Shown: positions 1 to 6,700 of the stretch, piece by piece | Layout of the letters: the number at the start of each line of letters is the position of its first letter | Position numbering within the stretch: position 1 is the stretch's first letter | Made by a program: the position numbers and the translations under genes | NCBI GenBank assembly: GCA_030150085.1 | Contig: JASLGJ010000184.1 | Span: 1-8,622, forward strand | From: Candidatus Elarobacter sp. | GTDB taxonomy: Bacteria; Vulcanimicrobiota; Vulcanimicrobiia; Vulcanimicrobiales; Vulcanimicrobiaceae | DNA: 8,622 nucleotides | Reading direction: 5' to 3' | Notes under the pieces: model-generated | What the model saw: the letters and a program-made list of their open reading frames with translations, nothing else | Told to the model about the DNA's origin: nothing | Database searches by the model: none

Positions 1-415
1 GCCGGCCTACCAGCTCCTGGTCTACCCGTCGGTCGATCCCGACGGCGCGTACCCCTCGCGCTCGGCGTTCGCGAGCGGTCTGCCGCTCACGTCGGCGACC
101 ATCGCCTGGTTCGCCTCGCACTACCAGCCCGCGCAAGCCGGCGAGCGGCGCCCGCTGCTCGCCCCGCTGCGGGCCGAGTCGCTCGCCGGCGCGCCGCCCG
201 CGTACGTGCTCGCGGCCGGCTTCGACCCGCTGGTCGACGAGGGCCGGGCCTACGCCGAGCGCCTGCGCGAAGCCGGCGTGCCGGTGACCTACGACCTGCG
301 CCCGACGCTCTCGCACGCCTTCGCCAACCTGGCCGGCGCCGTGCCGGCCGCGCGCCGCGCGCTGCGCGACGCGATTCGCGCCACCTCCGCCGCCCTGCGA
401 AAGGTCCCGACGTGA
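1..415 (+). CDS. Alpha/beta-hydrolase, HSL-type esterase/lipase (3' part only)
   Basis: The frame is open from the left edge (first full codon at base 2) to the TGA at 413-415, giving 137 visible residues of a C-terminal half. A YPS strand is followed by a PLLAP stretch, then AAGFDPLVDEG and SHAF. In the hormone-sensitive-lipase family (alpha/beta hydrolase fold-3) the Asp of the DPLxDEG motif (visible residue 75) and the His of the HGF-like motif (visible residue 105, here HAF) are the acid and base of the catalytic triad. The nucleophile Ser and the HGGG oxyanion motif lie upstream of the window. The likely role is cytosolic hydrolysis of short-chain esters; the substrate cannot be told. 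The stop overlaps the start of the next gene by 4 bases (GTGA), so the two are almost certainly co-transcribed and translationally coupled. There is no sign of decay in the visible part. Confidence 0.88.
   Translation, partial: PAYQLLVYPSVDPDGAYPSRSAFASGLPLTSATIAWFASHYQPAQAGERRPLLAPLRAESLAGAPPAYVLAAGFDPLVDEGRAYAERLREAGVPVTYDLRPTLSHAFANLAGAVPAARRALRDAIRATSAALRKVPT
399..404 (+). promoter_or_regulatory. Shine-Dalgarno site of the SDR gene
   Basis: GAAAGG lies 7 bases before the GTG at 412, inside the last codons of the hydrolase gene. It supports the GTG start, for which no ATG alternative is nearby. Confidence 0.6.
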
Positions 416-1236
416 ACCTGCACGACACCGTCAGCGCGCTCACCGGAGCGGGCTCGGGCATCGGCCGCGCCCTGGCCCTGGCGCTCGCGCGCGCGGGCGC
501 GACCGTGGCGCTGGCCGATCGCGACCCGGCCGGCCTGGACGAGACGCTGCGCCTGGTCGAAGCGGCCGGCGGCCGCGCGACGCGCCACCTGCTCGACGTG
601 AGCGACGAGGCGGCGGTGAACGCCTTCGCGCGCGACGTGCTGGCCGCGCACGGGCGGGCCGACGTGCTGATCAACAACGCCGGCGTCTCGATCTTCGGCA
701 CCGTCGCCGAGCTGAGCACGGACGAGATCCGCTGGCTGATGGACGTCAACTTCTGGGGCGTCGTGTACGGCTGCAAGGCCTTCCTGCCCGCGCTGCAGGC
801 CCGCCCGCAGGCCTGCATCGTCAACGTCTCGAGCGTGTTCGGCGTCTGGGCTCCGGCCGGGCAGTCGGCCTACGCGGCCAGCAAGTTCGCGGTGCGCGGC
901 TTCAGCGAGTCGCTGCGCGCGGAGCTGAGCGGAACGGGCGTGCGCGTGGTGACCGTGCACCCGGGCGGGATCAAGACCGCGATCGCGCGCAGCGCGCGCG
1001 TCGCCGCCGCGGCCGATCCCGTGCGCGCCGCGGCGCTGACGAAGATCTTCGACGAGCGCTTTCTGACTTCGCCGCCGGAGGTGGTGTCCGACGACGTCGT
1101 CGCCGCGATCCGCGAGGGGCGCGACCGCGTGCTGACCGGCAACGACGCGGCGCGCATCGACCTGCTGATGCGCCTGCTCCCGGTCAGCGTCCCGAAGTGG
1201 CTGAACCGCCGAGCGGCGCGAGTGCGACCTCGGTAG
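412..1236 (+). CDS. Classical short-chain dehydrogenase/reductase (SDR)
   Basis: This is a 274-residue NAD(P)-dependent oxidoreductase with a Rossmann fold. The cofactor motif TGAGSGIG is at residues 11-18, the structural NNAG at 88-91, the active-site Asn at 113, and the catalytic triad is Ser141, Tyr154 and Lys158 (SAYAASK). Asp36 at the end of the second strand favours NAD over NADP, although the Arg that follows leaves this open. The length is slightly above the usual 250, with a C-terminal tail rich in Arg. The N-terminus is short and lacks the common KVAxVTG lead-in (it reads TVSALTG), but the fold motif is intact. It begins with GTG, overlapping the hydrolase stop by 4 bases, so it is the second gene of that operon. 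It probably oxidises a secondary alcohol or reduces a ketone; it resembles the broad group with AAYAASKFAVRG-type sequences, and the substrate cannot be deduced. Confidence 0.92.
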   Translation: MNLHDTVSALTGAGSGIGRALALALARAGATVALADRDPAGLDETLRLVEAAGGRATRHLLDVSDEAAVNAFARDVLAAHGRADVLINNAGVSIFGTVAELSTDEIRWLMDVNFWGVVYGCKAFLPALQARPQACIVNVSSVFGVWAPAGQSAYAASKFAVRGFSESLRAELSGTGVRVVTVHPGGIKTAIARSARVAAAADPVRAAALTKIFDERFLTSPPEVVSDDVVAAIREGRDRVLTGNDAARIDLLMRLLPVSVPKWLNRRAARVRPR

Positions 1237-1263
1237 CACCCCGCCGCGCGAAAGGGAGTCGCG

Positions 1264-1281
1264 CTAGTTGGATCGCACTAG
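1264..1281. repeat. Short inverted repeat in the 81-base gap before the PQQ dehydrogenase gene
   Basis: CTAGT (1264-1268) and ACTAG (1277-1281) face each other across 8 bases. The gap (1237-1317) holds no convincing -35/-10 pair. The repeat could be an operator, but 5-bp arms can occur by chance. CTAG is generally rare in bacterial DNA, which makes the pair slightly more notable. Confidence 0.25.
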
Positions 1282-1306
1282 AGGCCGGCGGGTCACCGTC
1301 GTCAAC

Positions 1307-1313
1307 GGAAGGA
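1307..1313 (+). promoter_or_regulatory. Shine-Dalgarno site of the PQQ dehydrogenase gene
   Basis: GGAAGGA ends 4 bases before the GTG at 1318 and 7 bases before an in-frame TTG at 1321. Spacing slightly favours TTG and codon preference favours GTG; the two proteins differ by one residue. Confidence 0.55.
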
Positions 1314-1317
1314 CAGG

Positions 1318-2940
1318 GTGTTGTTCTCACGATTTCTTCATGCCGCGCTCGCGGCATTGCTCGCGCTCGGGCTGAGCCCCGCGTCGGCGGCGGAAGACTG
1401 GCCCGGCTACGGGCGCGACCTGACCAACCAGCGCTACAGCCCGCTCAAGCAGGTCGATCCTACCAACGTCGCGCGCCTCGAGCCGGCGTTCGTGTTCCAG
1501 ACCGGCGTGGTGGACTCGTTCGAGACGACGCCGGTCGTCGCGGGCAACACCATGTACCTCACCGCGCCGCACGACCACGTCTTCGCGCTCGACGCGCGCA
1601 CCGGCAAGCGGCTGTGGCACTACGAGCACAAGCTCGGCCAGACCGCGTTCTGCTGCGGCCCGGTCAACCGCGGCGTGGCGCTGCTCGGCGACCTGGTCTA
1701 CCTGGGCACGCTCGACGGCAAGCTGGTCGCGCTCGACCGCGCGAGCGGCAAGGTGCGCTGGCAGGTGCAGGTCGGCAGCGACCCCGGCTTCGGACTGACG
1801 ATGGCGCCGCTGGTATACAATGACGAGGTGGTCGTGGGCGGCTCGGGCGGCGAGTTCGGGGTGCGCGGCACGGTCAGCGCCTACGACGCGAAGACCGGCG
1901 CGGCGCGCTGGCGCTGGTACGCCACCAACGCCAAGGACTGGGCCGGGCACTTCTCGGCCACCACGCCCGACGGCGAGAACCTGCACCGCGACCTGGCCCA
2001 GGAGAAGGCCGACTTTCCCAAGTTCAAGGACGCCTGGAAGAAGGGCGGCGGCACGGTCTGGATGACGCCCGCCGCCGATCCGGCCATGAACGCGATCTTC
2101 TTCACGACCGGCAATCCCGCGCCCGACGTGAACGGCAAGGTGCGCCCCGGCGACAACCTGCACACCAACAGCCTCGTCGCGCTCGACGCTTCGAGCGGCA
2201 AGCTGCTCTGGGCGACCCAGCTCGTTCCGCACGACGTGTGGGATCTCGACCTGGCCTCGCCGGTGGTGCTGTTCGACACCGTCGACGCGCAGGGCAAGCC
2301 GGTCAAGGCGGTCGGCGAAGCGGGCAAGTCCGGCTGGTTCTACGTCGTCGACCGCACCAGCGGCAAGTTCATCCGCAAGTCCAAGCCGTTCGTGCCGCAG
2401 GAGAACATGTTCGCCCAGACGACCGCCGCCGGGGTGCGCATGGCGCCCGGCGTCAACGGCGGCTCGGAGTGGTCGCCGGCGTCGTACGACCCCGCCCTGC
2501 ACTACGCGTTCGTCTCGGCGATCCACCAGCCGGTGCGCTTCACCGCCAAGCCGCAGAAGTACACCCCCGGCGTGATGTGGCTGGGCGGCCAGTTCCGGGC
2601 CGACCGCACGGTGAAGTGGTACGGCACGTTCTCGGCCATCGACGTGAACACGGGCGAGATCGCCTGGCAGGCCAAGACCGACCAGCCGCTGATCGGCGGC
2701 GCGCTCTCGACCGCCGGCGGGCTGACCTTCTTCGGCGAGGGCAACGGGATGTTCGACGCCTACGACTCCAAGAGCGGCAAGCTGCTCTGGCAGTTCCAGT
2801 GCGGCGCGGGCGTCAACGCCGCACCGATGGCCTACGAGCAGGACGGCGAGGAGTACATCGCCGTCGCCGCCGGCGGCAGCTTCATGATCGACACCCCCTA
2901 CGGCGACTCGGTCTACGTCTTCAAGCTGCCCAAGCCGTAG
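1318..2940 (+). CDS. PQQ-dependent alcohol dehydrogenase-like quinoprotein, periplasmic
   Basis: This 540-residue protein has a Sec signal peptide (residues 1 to about 24, cleavage near ASA-AED) and an eight-bladed-type propeller. Repeated tryptophan-docking motifs of the form AxDxxTGxxxW occur at residues 90-100, 138-148, 188-198, 288-298 and twice more toward the C-terminus. Family hallmarks are the vicinal Cys112-Cys113 pair, Glu179 in GGEFGVRG, Trp248, Asn266 in TTGNPAPD, and Asp309 as catalytic base in HDVWDLD. Lys337 stands where methanol dehydrogenase has its PQQ-contacting Arg. Asp311, two residues after the base, matches the extra lanthanide ligand of XoxF. The enzyme should oxidise an alcohol (or aldehyde) and pass electrons to a periplasmic acceptor. 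There is no CxxCH haem motif and no neighbouring cytochrome c or XoxJ-like gene, so the acceptor and PQQ synthesis genes must lie elsewhere. The gene follows the SDR gene by 81 bases and may share its transcript. The exact substrate is unknown. Confidence 0.9.
   Translation: MLFSRFLHAALAALLALGLSPASAAEDWPGYGRDLTNQRYSPLKQVDPTNVARLEPAFVFQTGVVDSFETTPVVAGNTMYLTAPHDHVFALDARTGKRLWHYEHKLGQTAFCCGPVNRGVALLGDLVYLGTLDGKLVALDRASGKVRWQVQVGSDPGFGLTMAPLVYNDEVVVGGSGGEFGVRGTVSAYDAKTGAARWRWYATNAKDWAGHFSATTPDGENLHRDLAQEKADFPKFKDAWKKGGGTVWMTPAADPAMNAIFFTTGNPAPDVNGKVRPGDNLHTNSLVALDASSGKLLWATQLVPHDVWDLDLASPVVLFDTVDAQGKPVKAVGEAGKSGWFYVVDRTSGKFIRKSKPFVPQENMFAQTTAAGVRMAPGVNGGSEWSPASYDPALHYAFVSAIHQPVRFTAKPQKYTPGVMWLGGQFRADRTVKWYGTFSAIDVNTGEIAWQAKTDQPLIGGALSTAGGLTFFGEGNGMFDAYDSKSGKLLWQFQCGAGVNAAPMAYEQDGEEYIAVAAGGSFMIDTPYGDSVYVFKLPKP
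2193..2790 (+). repeat. 19-bp exact direct repeat inside the PQQ dehydrogenase gene
   Basis: The same 19 bases occur at 2193-2211 and 2772-2790. Both encode the SGKLLW part of two tryptophan-docking motifs, so this is protein-repeat coding sequence with shared codon use rather than a mobile or regulatory repeat. Confidence 0.8.
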
Positions 2941-2958
2941 CGGTCTGCGTTCACGTGC

Positions 2959-3369
2959 TCAGGATTCGCGTTCGGCGTCGGTCGTTCGGTCGTGGCCGAA
3001 CGCGAAGTTGAGCATCGCCAGGTCGTTCGCGAGCGCGCGCTGGATGTCGCTCGCGTAACCGTGCAGGTCGTTCCAAACCATGTCGAGGCTGATCTGATCG
3101 TATCCGTGCCGGTAACGATTACCAAGATCGCGGAACATCTGCCATTCGATCTCTGGATGGTCGCGTTCTAGCCGCGCGTACTCCTCGGGCCAATCGGCCT
3201 TCAGGCGCGTGGCGGCTTCGGATGCGTTTTGAAGGCGGTGAAGAACGGCTTGCTGTTTCTCGTCATCGACTTGGAACCGCCCCCAGAGTACGCCGTCAAC
3301 GTACCTCCGTGCGGCTTCGATGTTGGTGTAGATATCGGCGATGCGCTGGCTCGCGGAGCGCTTGGCCAT
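2959..3369 (-). CDS. HEPN-domain protein, HepT/DUF86-like (putative toxin of a type VII toxin-antitoxin pair)
   Basis: This is a 136-residue, almost wholly helical, soluble protein starting at the ATG at 3369. Length, helical pattern and the FRDLGNRYRHGY segment (residues 79-90) followed by DQISLDMVWNDL are typical of the HepT-like DUF86 family. In that family HEPN proteins are RNases whose Tyr in the RX4HXY motif is AMPylated by the partner. Here His88 and Tyr90 (HGY) are present, but the Arg expected five residues before the His is Gly83; Asn84, the usual polar residue after that Arg, is kept. Activity as an RNase is therefore uncertain. The gene begins 2 bases after the stop of the nucleotidyltransferase gene with no clear Shine-Dalgarno, implying translational coupling. 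Its stop lies 18 bases from the convergent PQQ dehydrogenase stop with no hairpin terminator seen. GC content is clearly lower than in flanking genes. Confidence 0.82.
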   Translation of the reverse strand: MAKRSASQRIADIYTNIEAARRYVDGVLWGRFQVDDEKQQAVLHRLQNASEAATRLKADWPEEYARLERDHPEIEWQMFRDLGNRYRHGYDQISLDMVWNDLHGYASDIQRALANDLAMLNFAFGHDRTTDAERES

Positions 3370-3371
3370 GC

Positions 3372-3707
3372 TCAGAACGCGGCGACCATGTCGCGAAAGA
3401 TCTCCGCGTGGCGTACCTTGTCGAGCCCGCAGCGAGAGATGATCCGGACCTCGCGGCCGACGTCCGCGGCGAGCAGTTTCTCGAGTCGCATGGCATCCAT
3501 CGAGCCGACCTGCGGTCCGACTTCCACAACGAGATCTAGGTCGCTGTCGGGTCCGTCCTCGCGCCGCGCGACCGAGCCGAAGACGGCGACGTGAAGAAAA
3601 CCGCGTGTCCGTAACTCCTCGGAACGAGCACGGAGAACGGCCAAGGCACGATCGAGCAGACCTGCCTCCGGCTTCGCCCATTTTCCGTCTTTCGCCGCGA
3701 CCTTCAT
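3372..3707 (-). CDS. Minimal nucleotidyltransferase, MntA-like (putative antitoxin)
   Basis: This 111-residue protein carries the polymerase-beta-like nucleotidyltransferase signature GSX10DXD: Gly44-Ser45, then Asp56 and Asp58 in SDLDLVVEV. An N-terminal helix (about residues 15-35) and strands fit the minimal MNT fold. In characterised MntA-HepT pairs the MNT protein AMPylates the HEPN toxin on Tyr and so neutralises it. The usual third acidic residue, found in a VDLV-like strand after the 'GR' turn, appears to be Arg88 here (GREVRII), so catalysis may be altered or lost. It is the first gene of a two-gene unit with the HEPN gene (2-base gap). The ATG at 3707 lies just 6 bases after a -10-like hexamer and has no Shine-Dalgarno, suggesting a leaderless message. 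A free-standing KNTase-type housekeeping enzyme is less likely given the size and partner. Confidence 0.87.
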   Translation of the reverse strand: MKVAAKDGKWAKPEAGLLDRALAVLRARSEELRTRGFLHVAVFGSVARREDGPDSDLDLVVEVGPQVGSMDAMRLEKLLAADVGREVRIISRCGLDKVRHAEIFRDMVAAF

Positions 3708-3713
3708 TGCTGT

Positions 3714-3719
3714 AGCATA
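3714..3719 (-). promoter_or_regulatory. Candidate -10 element of the MNT/HEPN module
   Basis: On the minus strand the hexamer reads TATGCT, four of six matches to TATAAT, with 6 bases to the ATG at 3707. The predicted transcription start then falls at or next to the A of the start codon. The hexamer at the proper -35 distance is a poor match, so the promoter would be weak or activator-dependent. Confidence 0.45.
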
Positions 3720-3737
3720 CCGAAGGTTCGCGCCAGG

Positions 3738-3751
3738 CGCCAGAGCTGGCG
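3738..3751. promoter_or_regulatory. Dyad symmetry, candidate operator of the toxin-antitoxin module
   Basis: CGCCAG and CTGGCG flank a 2-base centre, and another CGCCAG copy lies at 3731-3736. The dyad covers the expected -35 zone of the MNT gene, where an autoregulator would bind. The 2-base loop is too small for an RNA hairpin of that exact form, although the outer CGCCAG could pair with CTGGCG across 9 bases. It is not a terminator for the RND gene, because no T-run follows on the minus strand. Confidence 0.35.
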
Positions 3752-3770
3752 GTTTTATCCGGTCCCGAGG

Positions 3771-6700
3771 CTACTTCGTCGTCTCCTCCAGGGTCAGCGG
3801 GGTCTCGGGGACGATGACGCGCGGCAGGCGGAAGCGCTTGCCGCCGGGTTCGCCGCGGCGGGTGCGCAGGCGGGCCAGGGCGACGTAGACGACCGGGACG
3901 ACGAACAGGTTGAGCACGGTCGAGAGGATCATCCCGCCGAACACCGCCGTGCCGAGCGAGACGCGGCTGGCCGCGCCCGCGCCGCTGGCGAGCACCAGCG
4001 GCACGGTGGCGAGGATGAACGCCAGCGACGTCATCAGGATCGGGCGCAGGCGGGTCTGGGCGGCCTCGCGCACGGCGCTCGCGGCGTCGAGTCCGTGCGC
4101 GCGGCGCTGGTTGGCGAACTCCACGATCAGGATCGCGTTCTTGCTCGCCAGCGCGATCAGCATCAGGTAGCCGACCTGCGCGTAGAGGTCGCTGGGTAGC
4201 CCGCGCAGGTCGAGCGCGAGAATCGCGCCCAGGATCGCCAGCGGCACCGAGACCAGGATGATCACCGGGTCGCTGTAGTTCTCGTAGTTCGCGGCGAGCA
4301 CCAGGAACACGCACAGCAGGCCCAGGCCGAAGATCACCAGGGCCTGGCTCCCGAACTCGATCTGCTCGAGCGAGATGCCGGTCCACTCGTAGCCCGTGCC
4401 GGGGGGCAGGTTCGCCGCCGCGGCGGTCATCGCGCTCAGCGCCTGGCCCGAGCCGTAGCCCGGCGCGGGCACGCCGTTGATCTCGATCGAGCGCTGCAGG
4501 TTGTAGTGGGTGACGATCGGGGCGATGCGGTCGACCCGGGTGCGGACCAGCGAGGAGAGCGGAATCGTCGCGCCTTGCCCGCCCGCGGGGCCGGTGCGCA
4601 CGTAGATGCGCTCCAGCGCCGAGAGCCGGTTGCGGAACGGCGTGTCGGCCTGCACGTACACGCGGTAGGAGCGGTCGAGGTAGTCGAAGTCGTTGACGTA
4701 CTGCGAGCCCAGGTAGACCTGCATCGCGCTGAACACGTCGGCCAGCGGCACGCCCAGCGCGGCGGCCTTGTCGCGGTCGATCTCGACCACGAGCTGCGGG
4801 CTGTCGGAGCGGAAGGTGGTCGAGACGTTGCGCAGGGTGGGGTCGCGCCGGGAGTCGGCGATCAGGCCGCGCGCGGCGGCGGTCAGGGCCGGGATGCCGA
4901 CCCCGTCCTGGTCCTGCAGCTCGAACTGGAAGCCGGCCAGGTTGCCGATCCCGCGGATCGCGGGCGGGTTGAAGGCCAGCACGGTGGCGTTCGCGATCTG
5001 CGCCAGGCGCGGGCGCAGGCGGCGCATCACGCCCTCGGCCGACTGCTCGGGCCGGCGCCGCTCGTTCCACTCCTGCAGCGAGACGAACATCACCGCCCGG
5101 TTGGGCGCGTTGGTGCCGAAGCTCGTGCCGTTGGGCTCGAACACGATCGCGATCTCGGGGTAGTCTTTGAGCATGTCCTCGATGCGGCGCGTGACGCGCT
5201 CGGTGTCGGCCAGCGACGCGCCCTCGGGCAGCTGCACGGTGACGTAGAAGTAGCCCAGGTCCTCGTCGGGCAAGAAGCCGGTCGGGATCTTCTGGTAGGC
5301 CAGGTACGTCGCGCCCAGCCCGAGCGCGAACAGGGCCAGCACCAGCGTGCGGTAGCGCATCAGCACCGGGAGCAGGTCGTGGTAGCCGGTGCGGGTCGCG
5401 TCGATGGCGCGGTTGACCGCGCCGAAGAAGCCGTGCCGCTTGACCTCGTGCTCGCCCAGCAGCAGCGCCGAGAGCGTCGGCGTCAGCGTGAGCGCGTTGA
5501 AGAGCGAGATCGAGATCGCGCAGGCGATGGTGAGCGCGAACTGCTTGTAGAGCTGGCCCGTCGTGCCGGCGAAGAACGCGACCGGGATGAACACCGCCAG
5601 CAGCACCAGGGAGCTGGCGACCACCGCGCCGGTGATCTCCTTCATCGCCGCGGCCGCGCCCTCGCGCGGGTGCAGGCCCTTCTCGTTGACGAAGCGGGCG
5701 ATGTTCTCGATCACCACGATCGCGTCGTCGACCACCAGGCCGGTGGCCAGCGTGAGCCCGAACAGGGTCAGGGTGTTGATCGAGAAGCCGAGCGCCTTCA
5801 TCAGCGCGAAGGTGCCGATCAGCGAGACCGGGATCGTGATCGCCGGGATCATGGTGGTGCGCCACGACTGCAGGAACAGGAACACCACCGCGATCACCAG
5901 GACGATCGAGATCGCCAGCGTCTTCAAGACTTCGCGGATCGACTCGGCCACGAACGGGGTGGCGTCGAAGCCGAAGCGGTAGCTCAGCCCGGGCGGGAAG
6001 CGGCGCGAGAGGCGGTCCATCGTGGCCCGCACGTCGCGCGCGACCTGCAGCGCGTTGGCGCTGGGCAGGGTCAGGACCGCGATCCCGATCGCGTCGCTGC
6101 CGTCCAGGCGCAGGTCTTGAGCGTAGCTCTCCGCGCCCAGCTCGACCCGCCCGACGTCGCGCAGGCGCACGTAGCCCGCGTCGGGGTTGGCCCGCAGGAT
6201 CAGGTTGCCGAACTCGGCCGGGGTGCGCAGCCGCCCGATCGCGCGGACCGAGATCTGGTAGGGCTGGTCGCGCAGCACCGGGGCGGAGCCGATCGCGCCC
6301 GCCGCGATCTGCACGTTCTGGGTCTGCAGCGCGCTCACCACGTCGGCCGCGCTCAAGTGGTTGAGATTGAGCCGGGTCGGGTCCAGCCACAGGCGCATGG
6401 CGTAGCGCCGCTCGCCGAAGATGCGCACGTCGTTCACGCCGCGGATGCGCTTGAGCACGTCGACGATGGTGTTGGCGGCGTAGTTGCTCACGAACACCCG
6501 GTCGTAGCGCCCGTTGGCCGCGCTCAGGCCCATCGCGATCACGAACGTGCCGCTGTTCTTGGTCACCGTGATGCCGGTCGCGCGCACCTCGGCCGGGAGC
6601 CGGCCGATCGTGTTGTTGACCTGGTTCTGCACGTCGTTCGCGGCCAAATCCAAATTGCGGTCGAGCGCGAAGGTGCAGGTGATCGTGCTCGTGCCGTCGC

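Noticed and set aside
289..1239. Minus-strand open frame opposite the hydrolase and SDR genes
   Set aside because: The plus strand carries intact Rossmann and catalytic motifs; the antisense product has no recognisable motif.
1327..2526. Minus-strand open frame opposite the PQQ dehydrogenase gene
   Set aside because: Its His/Arg/Val-rich composition is that of a shadow, with no domain; the plus-strand gene is clearly real.
2193..2790. 19-bp direct repeat as a possible attachment site or recombination scar
   Set aside because: Both copies encode the same propeller motif in frame within an intact gene, which explains the identity.
3738..3757. Rho-independent terminator (dyad followed by TTTT on the plus strand)
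   Set aside because: No plus-strand gene ends here, the loop is only 2 bases, and on the minus strand, where the RND gene ends, no T-run follows.
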